Below, piece by piece: positions 16,407-25,449 of a stretch of DNA of 64,000 nt. Numbering within the stretch: the stretch's first letter is position 1; each line of letters opens with the position of its first letter. Below the pieces are notes generated by a model that saw only the letters and a program-made list of their open reading frames with translations, had not been told where the DNA came from and ran no database searches. This DNA comes from Bombiscardovia coagulans (lineage in GTDB: Bacteria > Actinomycetota > Actinomycetes > Actinomycetales > Bifidobacteriaceae). The stretch spans positions 62,001 through 126,000 of the forward strand of contig NZ_MWWS01000005.1 in NCBI RefSeq assembly GCF_002259585.1, given 5' to 3'. Position numbers and translations under genes: made by a program.

Positions 16407-17666
16407 ATGATTCTATTTGAACTGAAGTATGCTTATCCACTTTTGATCTTAGTGTATTTATGTGCCTCGTTGGTGGTGATATATGTACCAAAACAGATAT
16501 ATCAAACACGTCAGCTGCAAAACATCCTTCATTTAATCCTTCTAGCGGTATTAATAGTGTTCGGCCTGTTGATTACAACTGATCAGTATACCGACATGAT
16601 CCGTATGTCAGAAGACATGAGACAGGCAACCCAGCAAGGATTGAGTTACTTATATAAGATATATGCTTTTTCACCCTTGTCTGCAACTCTTGTTTCAATA
16701 GGCGCTATCACGCATAGCTCTCACATTATGCAGGCAATATCAGTTGGGATATTTTATGGATCTTTTTTTGCTGTATTAGGACTCGTCATTCGAAAAGTAC
16801 ACGGAGCGCCTTGGGTTTCAACTTTCAGTGTACTTTTGATTATGCTAACGGTTGACTTTACTCAAGTTTCTACAAATGGTCGTTTTTGGAGCAGCGTTGG
16901 TTTAGCTGTTTTAGGTATGGGTATTGTTGAGACAAGGATTTTGGGTACTCGAGTCAGCAACATAGTCGGTACTCTCTTGTGCTTGGCTGCTGTACTTATG
17001 CATTTCGGAATATTTGCCTTGGTAATGATATATGCGGTTATGAAAATAGCTAGCCGTACTTGGAAATTTGTTGCACTTCTATTTTTGCTATTACATTTTC
17101 TTCTTATGTCGCCTCTTTCTAAAGTTTTGGATTCGTTACCTTGGCTCTATGCAAAAATGTTGTCAAAGAAGATTGACCTATACTTCGGATTGGCTCCAGA
17201 ATTTGGACAGAGTTATGATGCCACGAGACCATTTTCATGGTGGTTATTGATTTATTGCACCATTATCGGCGTTACAGCTTGTTTCATCTTGGGCATGTTG
17301 ACTATGAATGCTGAAACATCTCGTAAACTGTCAGCAAGTACATGTATCTGGTTGTTAGCTGGTACCATTGCATTTAGCGTGGGGTCTCTGTATAGTTGGA
17401 CTGTGAGCGGCCGATACTCCATCTTAAGCAGTATTTGTCTTGTTCCTTTCTTGTTTTTAGTATTTTCAAGTTCAAGTTATACACAATCTTTCGCTGTAGC
17501 TGGAAAGAGAGTTATGCCATCTAGAAGTGGGGTCCAGTACTCAATAATCTGTATTCTCATTTTATTGATAATTGGGACGGGTGTTGTGCGATATCGAACT
17601 ACTTATGATAATTATTTTATAGATTTTACTTTATTTCACCTTAACGGCTTTTTGGACATTGAATAA
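16407..17666 (+). CDS. EpsG/Wzy-family EPS polymerase
   Basis: A 419-residue integral membrane protein with about ten hydrophobic helices. The YTDMIRMSEDM segment after the second helix, the central FTQVSTNGRFWSSVGLAVLG segment and SGRYSILSS near the end are typical of the EpsG-like polymerase family, which joins repeat units on the outer membrane face with the help of the Wzz protein. GAGGG lies about 10 nt before the ATG. It is the only intact polymerase in the locus; a fragment of a second one lies at 9353-9826. Confidence 0.82.
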   Translation: MILFELKYAYPLLILVYLCASLVVIYVPKQIYQTRQLQNILHLILLAVLIVFGLLITTDQYTDMIRMSEDMRQATQQGLSYLYKIYAFSPLSATLVSIGAITHSSHIMQAISVGIFYGSFFAVLGLVIRKVHGAPWVSTFSVLLIMLTVDFTQVSTNGRFWSSVGLAVLGMGIVETRILGTRVSNIVGTLLCLAAVLMHFGIFALVMIYAVMKIASRTWKFVALLFLLLHFLLMSPLSKVLDSLPWLYAKMLSKKIDLYFGLAPEFGQSYDATRPFSWWLLIYCTIIGVTACFILGMLTMNAETSRKLSASTCIWLLAGTIAFSVGSLYSWTVSGRYSILSSICLVPFLFLVFSSSSYTQSFAVAGKRVMPSRSGVQYSIICILILLIIGTGVVRYRTTYDNYFIDFTLFHLNGFLDIE

Positions 17667-18551
17667 CGGGTACTCCTGTTCTCTCTTTAAATGAGAACGT
17701 TTTCATACTGACACAAATTTCATTTATTTTGTGCCGTATTTCAATTCTGGTGTAGTTTTTGTTTATAGTATTTTGGTTGAAAATACTGTTAAATGCCGTT
17801 GGTAGTTTTACTTGTTTTACGGTAATCAAATCAGATAACTGATTTGGGCAATAATTAAGTTCAGTTTGTCTCGTCGAGTATGCTCGCTAGTTCATTAAAA
17901 TAGTGGTTTTGTGGCAGCCCGAAAATGCGCACGGTATTCATTCGACGATTTTAGCGATCTTAACTGGTTTTATTACCAAGTAGTATTTCTTTCATCTAAG
18001 GGCAATCAATCCCCAAAATCAGTATTATACGCCCATTAAAGACCTTTACTGAATACAAAATAACCCACAATACAGTTCTCAGCGCCATCTAAGGATAGGC
18101 ATAGCAAGAATATAGCAGTTTAATGGCTTCAACCGATTCATACATGATTGGCTTTATGTGTGAATGGTGTCGATTTACAAGATTTTAATCAACCTGTCTT
18201 AAGCTATTTTGTTACTGATCCCAACTTCAGTATAAAACAGTAATCTAATTAACTTCTTTCAGCAATGCCTCGTTTTGACGGGGCTTTTGCATGAACAAAC
18301 GTTTTTCAAACTTAATTACGGTTACCTTGTGGATGAAGGGTTAAGAACATAGCCTGAGAGATTTTCTTAGCCTGTCATCGAGCGCTTGATCGATGCGGTA
18401 GGGGAACTCGGTTTTTAAAACAACCAACATAGCCAAGGCCATTGGTCAAGAGCCCAGCAAACTTTTGAGGGGCGACATTAAAGTAATTATATTGAGCTAG
18501 TACATAATTAATGAAATGATGCTAAAAATTGTTACATGGATTTTCTCTGTA
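17667..18551. other. Gene-poor stretch with a weak terminator and a possible XRE-type remnant
   Basis: No intact gene. A 6-bp G/C-rich hairpin followed by TTTT (18267-18288, plus strand) may be a terminator. At about 18406-18500 a plus-strand frame reads TTNIAKAIGQEPSKLLRGD before a stop, resembling the end of an HTH/XRE-type domain, with stops upstream. This may be a decayed antitoxin or regulator gene beside the ImmA-type protease. The rest shows nothing convincing. Confidence 0.35.
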
Positions 18552-19079
18552 TTAGTGCTTTTTCGTGGAATTAGCGTGACGATCACCATTAAGAGGGAAT
18601 AGGCTTCTTACCACCACCATTATGATTCCAAGTAATTCTATGACACTGGTGCTCATCCAAGCGAGCACAATACGCTCAGATGCAACTGACTGATGTAGCA
18701 CATAGGCACCAACAACACAATCACTTATGAGCAATTGGAGTACTACGCAAACAATCAGACCACCCCCTAAAAGGAACCTTAACTTATTTTGCTGTCGTAG
18801 ATGATCGTTCTCAAGTTTGAGCTTCGTTATTTCTTCGTCATCCTTGCGATCCTGTAGAGTCCTTCTCTCTTTATTAGACCGCTCGCTCTGCTCTCTCTGA
18901 CCATCGCCAGAACTATCTAAAGTGACAGTGTCAGTTTCCTTAGATTCTGGCTCACTTTGCACAGGCTGTAAGCTTCCATCTTGGTTATGTTTCCTCTCGG
19001 CTCTCTCCTGAGCGAATTTGTAAATGGGCAAGAACTCTTGTACTCTTTCCTTGCCCATTTCAACGGTATCTTGATCCAA
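18552..19079 (-). CDS. Small protein with charged coiled-coil region and two transmembrane helices
   Basis: A 175-residue protein not recognised as a named family. About 105 residues are highly charged and probably disordered to coiled-coil (RTLQDRKDDEEITKLKLENDHL, here in two parts: a polar linker, then KLKLENDHLRQQNK), followed by two hydrophobic helices (about 105-127 and 135-160) and a short basic tail. It follows the ImmA-type protease gene by 39 bp on the same strand. The preferred start is TTG 19079, since AGAGAGG lies at correct spacing and a stop is 14 codons upstream; ATG 19058 is the alternative. It may be a membrane partner or target of the protease (inference from adjacency only). 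Confidence 0.6.
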   Translation of the reverse strand: MDQDTVEMGKERVQEFLPIYKFAQERAERKHNQDGSLQPVQSEPESKETDTVTLDSSGDGQREQSERSNKERRTLQDRKDDEEITKLKLENDHLRQQNKLRFLLGGGLIVCVVLQLLISDCVVGAYVLHQSVASERIVLAWMSTSVIELLGIIMVVVRSLFPLNGDRHANSTKKH

Positions 19080-19118
19080 GCCGGAGACCTCTCTATTCTT
19101 CCGTACTGGTGTGACCTG

Positions 19119-19703
19119 TCAGAATAATCCAAGATTGGTGCGTCGGAAAGTCATGGAACTTTCCGATACTTCGAATTTCTTAGCCATGTCAGCATCCGTC
19201 TTGCCTTCAGCCCAGTATTTCCTCACGATAGGTGCTGGCATAAGCAGAGCCGCAGCAAAACCGTTTGCCCAGATCTCATTAGGATCGAATCCCAAGGATG
19301 AGTTACGGTCGCGATGCTCAGGTTCAGCTGTGATTTTATCAACCGGCCACTCCTGGTACTGGCGGATGTAGTGTCCAATCTCGTGAGCCAAGGTAAACCG
19401 CTGACGCACTGTAGGTTGATAACAGTTATAGACCGCCTTGAACGGCTGGTTAGGCTTATCCTTGATGAGCATGCCATCCAGCCCCTCGTCAAGAGGCAAA
19501 GACTCGACAATTAGTCCAAGCTTGGTAGCTATATCGACCACACGAATGGGTAACTTAACTGTCCGCTGTTCGTTGGATACTGTCACAAATAATGTTAGGC
19601 TCGCTGCCAATGCTGGTTCAGTTGACTCAGTAACGGGAATCACAATCCTGTTGGCAACAGTGTCAACCAATTTTTCGGAAATATTCTTCGTCTGTCTGGT
19701 CAT
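19119..19703 (-). CDS. ImmA/IrrE-family metallo-endopeptidase
   Basis: A 194-residue zinc peptidase of the ImmA/IrrE family (peptidase M78-like). The catalytic motif is LAHEIGHYI (HExxH), with a downstream WANGFAAALLMPAPIV helix carrying the third-ligand region and a C-terminal winged-helix-like part (DADMAKKFEVSESSMTFR). Family members cleave XRE-type repressors in mobile elements or stress responses. No intact XRE partner gene is next to it. ATG 19703 is chosen because GGGAGG lies 5 nt upstream; the frame extends nine codons further. It forms a two-gene unit with the membrane protein downstream. Confidence 0.85.
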   Translation of the reverse strand: MTRQTKNISEKLVDTVANRIVIPVTESTEPALAASLTLFVTVSNEQRTVKLPIRVVDIATKLGLIVESLPLDEGLDGMLIKDKPNQPFKAVYNCYQPTVRQRFTLAHEIGHYIRQYQEWPVDKITAEPEHRDRNSSLGFDPNEIWANGFAAALLMPAPIVRKYWAEGKTDADMAKKFEVSESSMTFRRTNLGLF

Positions 19704-19892
19704 GTCGCCTCCCACCTTTTTGATTCTCATTTATTGCTACTAGCTATCTGCTATTGCGCGACAGCTTTCTCTGTATAACAGTATAGCTGTATATAAGTAT
19801 TTAAGTACGACAAAAGCCGTTACTGCAGATTTCGAACTTGTTATCATGTGACTTTATCGATATGTCATCAGAATATTCCCGAAGCATCACTA

Positions 19893-20688
19893 TTACTTAT
19901 TTTCTAGTCTTCCTGTAAAAACTAGTGGGTAGCTTCCAATGCCTGGTACCGAGTTGAATTTGAGCATGCCGTGTTTGCATTGATCCAAACCAGTAGTCCT
20001 GTAGTACATAGTCATGGCCTCGCTGGTGAGTGTTGGACTATCTCTCTTTTGAACTGTAAAGCGATACTTTGGGCGGTAGTGTAGTGGTTTTTGTGTCTGG
20101 TGTGTAGTTAGGGTTGATACCAGCTAGCGGGTTAGACCGAGGAAGGCTCCAGTGGCTTTCTCTTTGGGATTGGTTTGCCATAAAACCTGTGAAAATGAGA
20201 CCATAGAAGTCCGGGATACGCCTTGGTACCTCCTTGTAACGCCGCATAGTCTTCATTAAGGGAAGAACACATTAGGGAACCACATATCGAGCGCATAATG
20301 TATCCGTTTCGTGTAAGTAACAGAATCTCACATCAGGCTTACTTGCTGTATCGGTGTTTGTCTACTCTCGTTGTGCCATCATAAATTTAGATTTTACTTC
20401 GGTGCTGACTGTGCCAGTAGAAGTTTTCCAGATGAGGTTACGTTTGGTATCGTAACCAATTGCTAAATCTTAATTTCTAACGTTATACTCGGTTGCGTTC
20501 AGTTTTACTCTTCAAATCGTCAATCGTATGTGTATTCCAAAAGATGATTGACTTTACATCTCCTGTTACTTCTACTACTTGGGTTTCAACTTCACGAACA
20601 CCATTATGCCCCACACTACTACAATTTAATATGTGTCTGAGAATAAGTTGGTTAGAGCTGATATTGAGACATTCTTCCTCGCGCTAGT
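19893..20688 (-). pseudogene. Heavily decayed gene of unknown family
   Basis: Reading the minus strand with frame changes gives a continuous protein-like chain: SSVGHNGVREVETQVVEVTG, FWNTHTIDDLKSK, then IGYDTKRNLIWKTSTGTVS, KSKFMMAQRE, KPDVRFCYLHETDT, MKTMRRYKEVPRRIPDFYG, HWSLPRSNPLAGINPNYTP, and finally SPTLTSEAMTMYYRTTGLDQ to YPLVFTGRLENK and a stop at 19893. In-frame stops lie at 20483-20485, 20362-20364 and 20272-20274, and frame shifts occur near 20480 and 20040. The content suggests a secreted or beta-rich protein, but no family is recognised. An upstream stop at about 20688 limits the 5' end; the true start may be lost. Confidence 0.6.
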
Positions 20689-20728
20689 TTAGTAATTAAA
20701 ACATATTTCAGATCATCCGAATGTAAAA

Positions 20729-20742
20729 TGTAACGCGTTACA
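20729..20742. promoter_or_regulatory. 14-bp perfect palindrome, LacI-operator-like
   Basis: TGTAACGCGTTACA is a perfect palindrome with a central CG, the form of LacI-family operators. It lies about 40 bp upstream of the preserved 5' part of the decayed minus-strand gene and may be its fossil operator. No intact gene is adjacent. Confidence 0.4.
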
Positions 20743-21129
20743 CTGTCGTGCAAGAACAATCGCGTTTGGGCTCAAAAAAGGACTCCTTTTGTTTTAAAAT
20801 AGATCAGAATAGCTGTGAAGTAAATGATAGTTATGTCAATTGCATTTGCATGGTATATGTAATTAACAAAGCTGAAGATGCTGCTTTGAAAAATGGTAAC
20901 CTGAGTATGGACTAGTACAAATATGCAGACTTTTCTTCTCTTAAGAAGATGTTTATGAGTAAAAGTGTATTTCTAAATTGGTTAAAGTAAACTGTAACAA
21001 GTATTACAACGATAGAATCAGAAGTAATTAGAAATTCATAACTTGTTAGAGACCATAAGAAACGACGATGAGCGAGTCCTTATTGATGCTGGATAGTGTA
21101 ATTGACTACAACTGCTAGCGTCAAAACCA
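20743..21129. other. Gap between decayed gene and DUF4012 gene
   Basis: No gene recognised. A plus-strand frame at about 20858-20988 reads VINKAEDAALKNGNLSMD, stop, YKYADFSSLKKMF. It looks protein-like but is broken, so it may be another relic. No terminator hairpin was found behind the DUF4012 gene. Confidence 0.3.
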
Positions 21130-23010
21130 TCACTGACTGGGGCAATTGTTAAGATCATAGGTTACTCCTAGATCCTCCCAACCCATGGGGGTTTGGTCTA
21201 TTTTTAAGTCAGTTTTCGATTTCGGAGAGGTGGTAACGTCGAATTCATACGTTACCGATTTCCCGGGTGCAACGGATGCAACGTTGGTCCAGAGGGCCTT
21301 GCCGTCCAGTGAATCCTTAAGCATTGGTGAGGCATTTCCCTTGTAATTGATATTCGTTATAGACCCGCCTGCCGGACCGTAAAACAGCATTCTCTCTACA
21401 GCGACTCCTGGGAAACTTACGTTATCGATACCACCCAAAATATATGCATTGCCGCTGTATAAATCTGCTTTGGGAATGGAGTTGGTCATTGTAAATGTAA
21501 CGTGGTAACTTTGCGACCCATCCTGATTGCAGCTAGTACGCGTAACGGTAGTCTTGCGGTGAATATACCAGTCAAGCTTTGACGGATTGTTTTGGTTAAG
21601 GTAGATGCCAACTTCAGGCTTTTCTTCGCTTTCTGGTGCGTTCTTCGCCAGACCGGCCCCTTGGAAGTTCTTTGCCTCGTCTGCGTGGAATGAATATGCG
21701 TAGAGGTGGCGCTGTTCCGCCATTGGCTGCATGGTTTTCGCCATCTGCAGGAGCTTCTTGATATTCATGTCAGAAAGCGCATTATTCATGGCCTGCGAGG
21801 CTACGCCTGCGAAGACAGCATCTTGCTGGGCGACGGGAACTGTCTTGTATATGTCATTCATGAAGAACTGAGCTGTATTGTCGCCAGTGAGTTCGAGGCC
21901 AGTGGTTGTTCTAACATTACCGCTGATTTTGATGATTTCTTGGATATAGACAGGGTCAAGCATCATGACACCGTCGACTGGCCCTGCATAAGGAGACCTC
22001 TGCCACCTGTCATTGACGAGCTGTGCTTCCCTCGAAAAATCCGGGAAGGCTGAAAGGTCTCTAATGTCGAAACTGAATTTCAGGGGGACTGAGAAGAGTC
22101 GTTCTTCTTCTTTGTCTGCCCCACCGCCAAGGTGCACAAATTCAGTATTAGGATGAAACTCACCAACCGTCACTTTTCCATTGGTGGCGTTCATAGAGCC
22201 AAGTGAGCCAATAAGTCCGCCGCTTGACCTAGCTTCAGCCGGAGTTTGTGCAACGATAATATAGTTTCTCGGAGCCTTGCTGCCAAGGAACTGGGGAAGC
22301 ACTTGAATAGTGCTGTTGAGCTGGCTTACTTTGTTAGAAACATCAGTAAACTGGCTCACGCTCTGATGGTAAATTGACTGTACCTTACCAATTTTAGGGA
22401 CAGGGAGAGCCTTGAGTTCCTTAAGCTCGCTCTGCATATTGGTATTTACCGTATTGAAACCAGCGCTCGCCTGCTCAATTGGTTCCAAGTTAATTTGCCC
22501 ATTACCCTGGCTGAATTTAGCTGTTGCTAATTGATTGATGGTATTGGCCAGTGTGGGGAAGGTCTGCTGGGACATGTCGTCAACGGTGTCGATCATGCCT
22601 TGAACAGTTTTCACGTCATTTCCGTAGACAGGTAGTTTTGTTGCGATATTCCACAAGCTTCCGTGTGCAATCAGCCTAGCGGCTTGCGTTTCATCTTGTA
22701 TCTTAGGAACTGCGCGGTTAAGTGCACCTGGATCTTGCATGAGTTTTTGCTCATCTTGGAAGTCTTTGATGTAACTCAGAGCCTGTTCTTCATGGGCTTT
22801 AATAGCCATGGCGTCTTTGTAGAACTTGTAGCCCAGGGCGCCACACAAGGCAGCAACAACGATGAGCAGTAAGAGGATCACCAAAAAGACATTACGTCCT
22901 CTATGCCCCTTTGGTGGTTGTACTTGCCTGCTGTGCGAGCCAAACCAGTTACTCCCCTTCTTGCTGCTTGTAGGCTTAGCAACTTTGTATGAAGTACTTG
23001 AACTAGGCAT
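21130..23010 (-). CDS. DUF4012 membrane-anchored extracellular protein
   Basis: A 626-residue protein with a short basic cytoplasmic N-terminus, one transmembrane helix (VFLVILLLLIVVAALCGALG, about 40-60) and a large external domain. The DUF4012 region contains YIIVAQTPAEARSSGGLIGS and later VDGVMMLDPVYIQEII, both hallmarks of this family. Function is unknown, but DUF4012 genes often sit near actinobacterial EPS or cell-wall polysaccharide genes, consistent with this position. ATG 23010 is preferred because AGGAG lies 7 nt upstream; the frame extends to 23055 without a ribosome site. A gap of 126 bp separates it from dcd upstream on the same strand. Confidence 0.85.
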   Translation of the reverse strand: MPSSSTSYKVAKPTSSKKGSNWFGSHSRQVQPPKGHRGRNVFLVILLLLIVVAALCGALGYKFYKDAMAIKAHEEQALSYIKDFQDEQKLMQDPGALNRAVPKIQDETQAARLIAHGSLWNIATKLPVYGNDVKTVQGMIDTVDDMSQQTFPTLANTINQLATAKFSQGNGQINLEPIEQASAGFNTVNTNMQSELKELKALPVPKIGKVQSIYHQSVSQFTDVSNKVSQLNSTIQVLPQFLGSKAPRNYIIVAQTPAEARSSGGLIGSLGSMNATNGKVTVGEFHPNTEFVHLGGGADKEEERLFSVPLKFSFDIRDLSAFPDFSREAQLVNDRWQRSPYAGPVDGVMMLDPVYIQEIIKISGNVRTTTGLELTGDNTAQFFMNDIYKTVPVAQQDAVFAGVASQAMNNALSDMNIKKLLQMAKTMQPMAEQRHLYAYSFHADEAKNFQGAGLAKNAPESEEKPEVGIYLNQNNPSKLDWYIHRKTTVTRTSCNQDGSQSYHVTFTMTNSIPKADLYSGNAYILGGIDNVSFPGVAVERMLFYGPAGGSITNINYKGNASPMLKDSLDGKALWTNVASVAPGKSVTYEFDVTTSPKSKTDLKIDQTPMGWEDLGVTYDLNNCPSQ

Positions 23011-23136
23011 GTACAGCTCCTGACGTTTTACTGAGTAGGCATATAAAAGCCACAAACCTAATTGTGCCTGTAATTGTTGAGTGCTCGCTAAAAAGATCCT
23101 AATTCTCTACAAATTCTGCCGTGCTCTGGTGCACTT

Positions 23137-23718
23137 TTACGCTTCTATGTCTGCTTTGTAGAAGTTTTCGTATGACCGCGATGGTGTTGGTCCGCGTTGT
23201 CCTTGGTAGTGTGAGCCAGTGCCTTCTGATCCGTAGGGGTGTTCAGCTGGAGAGCTGAGTTGGAAGAAGCACATTTGTCCGATTTTCATACCTGGCCACA
23301 GTTTGACTGGCAGGGTACTGACGTTGGAAAGTTCGAGGGTGATGTGTCCTTCGAAGCCTGGGTCAATGAAGCCAGCTGTTGAATGGGTGAGAATGCCCAG
23401 GCGTCCTAGTGAGCTCTTCCCTTCCAGTCGCGCTGCTATTGAGGCGTCGAGTTTAACGTATTCCCAGGTGGAGCCGAGCACGAATTCTCCGGGGTGGAGA
23501 ATCCAAGGTTCCCCGGCCGGTACCTCGAATTGCTCGGTGAGGTCTCCTTGATTTTCTGCTGGATCCACGTAGGTGTACTCGTGGTTGTTGAAGAGACGGA
23601 AGAATTTATCAAGACGTACATCGATGCTGGCTGGTTGAACCATTTCAGGGGTCCACGGGTTCAGGGAGAGGTGTCCTTCCTCGTGGGCTGTCACTATATC
23701 GTGGTCACTGAGTAGCAT
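23137..23718 (-). CDS. dcd: dCTP deaminase (possibly bifunctional dCTP deaminase/dUTPase)
   Basis: A 193-residue enzyme of the dUTPase/dCTP-deaminase trimer fold that converts dCTP to dUTP, and in many actinobacteria on to dUMP, for dTTP synthesis. Motifs are MLLSDHDI at the start, QPASIDVRL, the nucleotide-binding [13 protein letters not shown], the catalytic-glutamate segment [16 protein letters not shown] and [10 protein letters not shown] at the flexible lid. Length is standard. Whether it is bifunctional cannot be decided by eye. It is divergent from fba with 562 bp between starts. Confidence 0.94.
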   Translation of the reverse strand: MLLSDHDIVTAHEEGHLSLNPWTPEMVQPASIDVRLDKFFRLFNNHEYTYVDPAENQGDLTEQFEVPAGEPWILHPGEFVLGSTWEYVKLDASIAARLEGKSSLGRLGILTHSTAGFIDPGFEGHITLELSNVSTLPVKLWPGMKIGQMCFFQLSSPAEHPYGSEGTGSHYQGQRGPTPSRSYENFYKADIEA

Positions 23719-23813
23719 GCCTGCTCTCCTTACATCATGGGGTACGTATGTATCTACTACCTGTAAGTCTACTGCCTCTCAATCTTTGCTAAGTAGAGTG
23801 TTGTTCGCAGTTC

Positions 23814-24035
23814 TTGCAGCACATACCGGAACACGAGCCAGAGGCCGTGTTTTCAGGCGACGGCTGGTATGGGGTATGCGTTTTACGAGAGGTAGCCTAC
23901 TTCGCCTGCCAGGAATATGTTGGCAAACGTTGGTTTAGTGCACGTTTACGGGAGGTGAACTATGGTGCTGAACGGCACGGTTTCTTGGGGATTAGGGACA
24001 AGGAACACATGCTCGTTCACAAATCCTACACATAA
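23814..24035 (+). CDS. Doubtful small open frame or gene fragment upstream of fba
   Basis: A 73-residue frame beginning with TTG and ending at TAA has a balanced, protein-like composition (VFSGDGWYGVCVL, EYVGKRWFSARLREVNYG, LGIRDKEHMLVHKSYT) but no recognisable family, no ribosome site and no ATG near the start. If expressed, the hairpin at 24197-24223 could be its terminator. It could equally be a fragment of a lost gene or chance. Confidence 0.2.
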   Translation: MQHIPEHEPEAVFSGDGWYGVCVLREVAYFACQEYVGKRWFSARLREVNYGAERHGFLGIRDKEHMLVHKSYT

Positions 24036-24196
24036 TTCCCAGGAATCTTTGAGGTTGTTTTATTTATTCAGTGAGGTTGGGTTGGTTTACTATAAGTGTG
24101 GTTGATGTGAAGTTGTGAAGTAAGGTGATTAGGTGATTACTGCAGTGGTGGCAGTCGCTTAATGACAGTTGCTCCTTTTTTCTTATTCTCTCTCTC

Positions 24197-24223
24197 AACC
24201 CGGCGGCCCCCATCCGCCGGGTT
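24197..24223 (+). terminator. Strong hairpin terminator upstream of fba
   Basis: A perfect 10-bp stem (24197-24206 with 24214-24223) with a 7-nt C-rich loop runs into TTTTCT on the plus strand only. dcd is divergent, so no established plus-strand gene precedes it. It therefore ends a small RNA, a small or broken gene, or acts as an attenuator for fba. A TATAAG at 24091-24096 is a possible -10, and a 9-codon GTG frame (24133-24162) lies between. Confidence 0.65.
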
Positions 24224-24280
24224 TTCTATCTGTAATAACGAAGCAGCTTTTTTATCGAGAGCCCGAACGACAATGAGATT

Positions 24281-25354
24281 ATGACCCTTGCAAACTCTGA
24301 AGAATATGCCCACATGCTCGATGCTGCCCGTCGTGGGTCCTATGCTTATCCAGCAATTAATGTGACTTCCACGCAAACCTTAAATGCAGCCCTCCAAGGT
24401 TTTTCTGAGGCACAATCCGACGGCATAATACAACTGTCGGTTGGTGGTGCTTCTTATATATCCGGGCAACGGTTGCAAGACCGTGTAGTAGGTTCTATTG
24501 CCTTCGCGCGCTTTGCTGCTGAGGTTATTTCGCACTACAAAGACATCACCGTTGCCCTCCACACAGACCACTGTGCTCCCCAGTACTTAGATGAGTGGGT
24601 GCGGCCTCTGCTGGCCTATGAAAAAGAACAGGTAAGTCGCGGCGAAGAACCTCTCTTTCAATCGCATATGTGGGATGGATCCACGCTACCCTTAGACCAA
24701 AATTTGGCTATAGCTAAGGACCTCCTTGCAGATTGCCGAGCTGCTCATACTGTTTTGGAAATTGAGATAGGTGCTGTCGGCGGTGAAGAAGATGGCATCT
24801 CTGCTGAGATTAATGAGCGACTCTACTCTAGGCCCACTGATGGCATCACTGTAGCTCAGGCACTAGGGTTAGGGGAGCAAGGCCGGTACATGGCTGCTTT
24901 CACCTTTGGTAACGTTCATGGCGCCTATAAGCCAGGTTTGGTGAAATTGCGACCTGAACTGCTAGGGCAGGTGCAGGAGACTACAGCAAGGGCGGTAGCT
25001 CAAGGTCAGTTCCCTGCTGCCACCAGTGAAGCTGTGGCTGGTGCTCCTAGTGACAAGCCTTTCCTTCTGGTATTTCACGGAGGGTCTGGTTCACAACCTG
25101 AAGAGATAGCACAAGCTGTTCGTGAAGGCGTTGTGAAGATGAATGTGGATACTGACACACAGTATGCCTTCACTAGAGGCGTAGCTGGTCATATGTTTAG
25201 CAACTACGATAAAGTCCTCAAAATCGATGGCGAAGTGGGAGCTAAAAGCTCATATGACCCTCGTTCTTGGGGGCGAGAAGCTGAAGGTACAATGGCTGCT
25301 CGTGTGGTAGAGGCATGCCAACAATTGGGGTCTGCTGGTCGTGCACTGCGCTAA
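24281..25354 (+). CDS. fba: Class II fructose-bisphosphate aldolase
   Basis: A 357-residue zinc-dependent aldolase that interconverts fructose 1,6-bisphosphate with dihydroxyacetone phosphate and glyceraldehyde 3-phosphate in the cytoplasm. Visible features are AYPAINVTSTQTLNAAL, the zinc-site motif ALHTDHC (about 91-97), the acidic loop EIEIGAVGGEEDG, GNVHGAYKPG with a zinc histidine, LVFHGGSGS with another, and the substrate-phosphate-binding MNVDTDTQYA. Length and order match the E. coli-type (class IIA) enzyme. The ribosome site before ATG 24281 is weak. purA follows 95 bp downstream, a gene order common in bifidobacteria. Confidence 0.95.
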   Translation: MTLANSEEYAHMLDAARRGSYAYPAINVTSTQTLNAALQGFSEAQSDGIIQLSVGGASYISGQRLQDRVVGSIAFARFAAEVISHYKDITVALHTDHCAPQYLDEWVRPLLAYEKEQVSRGEEPLFQSHMWDGSTLPLDQNLAIAKDLLADCRAAHTVLEIEIGAVGGEEDGISAEINERLYSRPTDGITVAQALGLGEQGRYMAAFTFGNVHGAYKPGLVKLRPELLGQVQETTARAVAQGQFPAATSEAVAGAPSDKPFLLVFHGGSGSQPEEIAQAVREGVVKMNVDTDTQYAFTRGVAGHMFSNYDKVLKIDGEVGAKSSYDPRSWGREAEGTMAARVVEACQQLGSAGRALR

Positions 25355-25449
25355 GCCTACTCATTACTCTCTCTAGGCTTCAAGGTAGTGTTCAGGTGGT
25401 GGTTAGTTGGGTATAAAGCGTCGGCTTACCTGATTCAGAGGAGGAGATC

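Noticed and set aside
17667-21129. Insertion sequence or prophage in the gene-poor zone
   Set aside because: No transposase, integrase, terminal inverted repeats or tRNA attachment site could be found.
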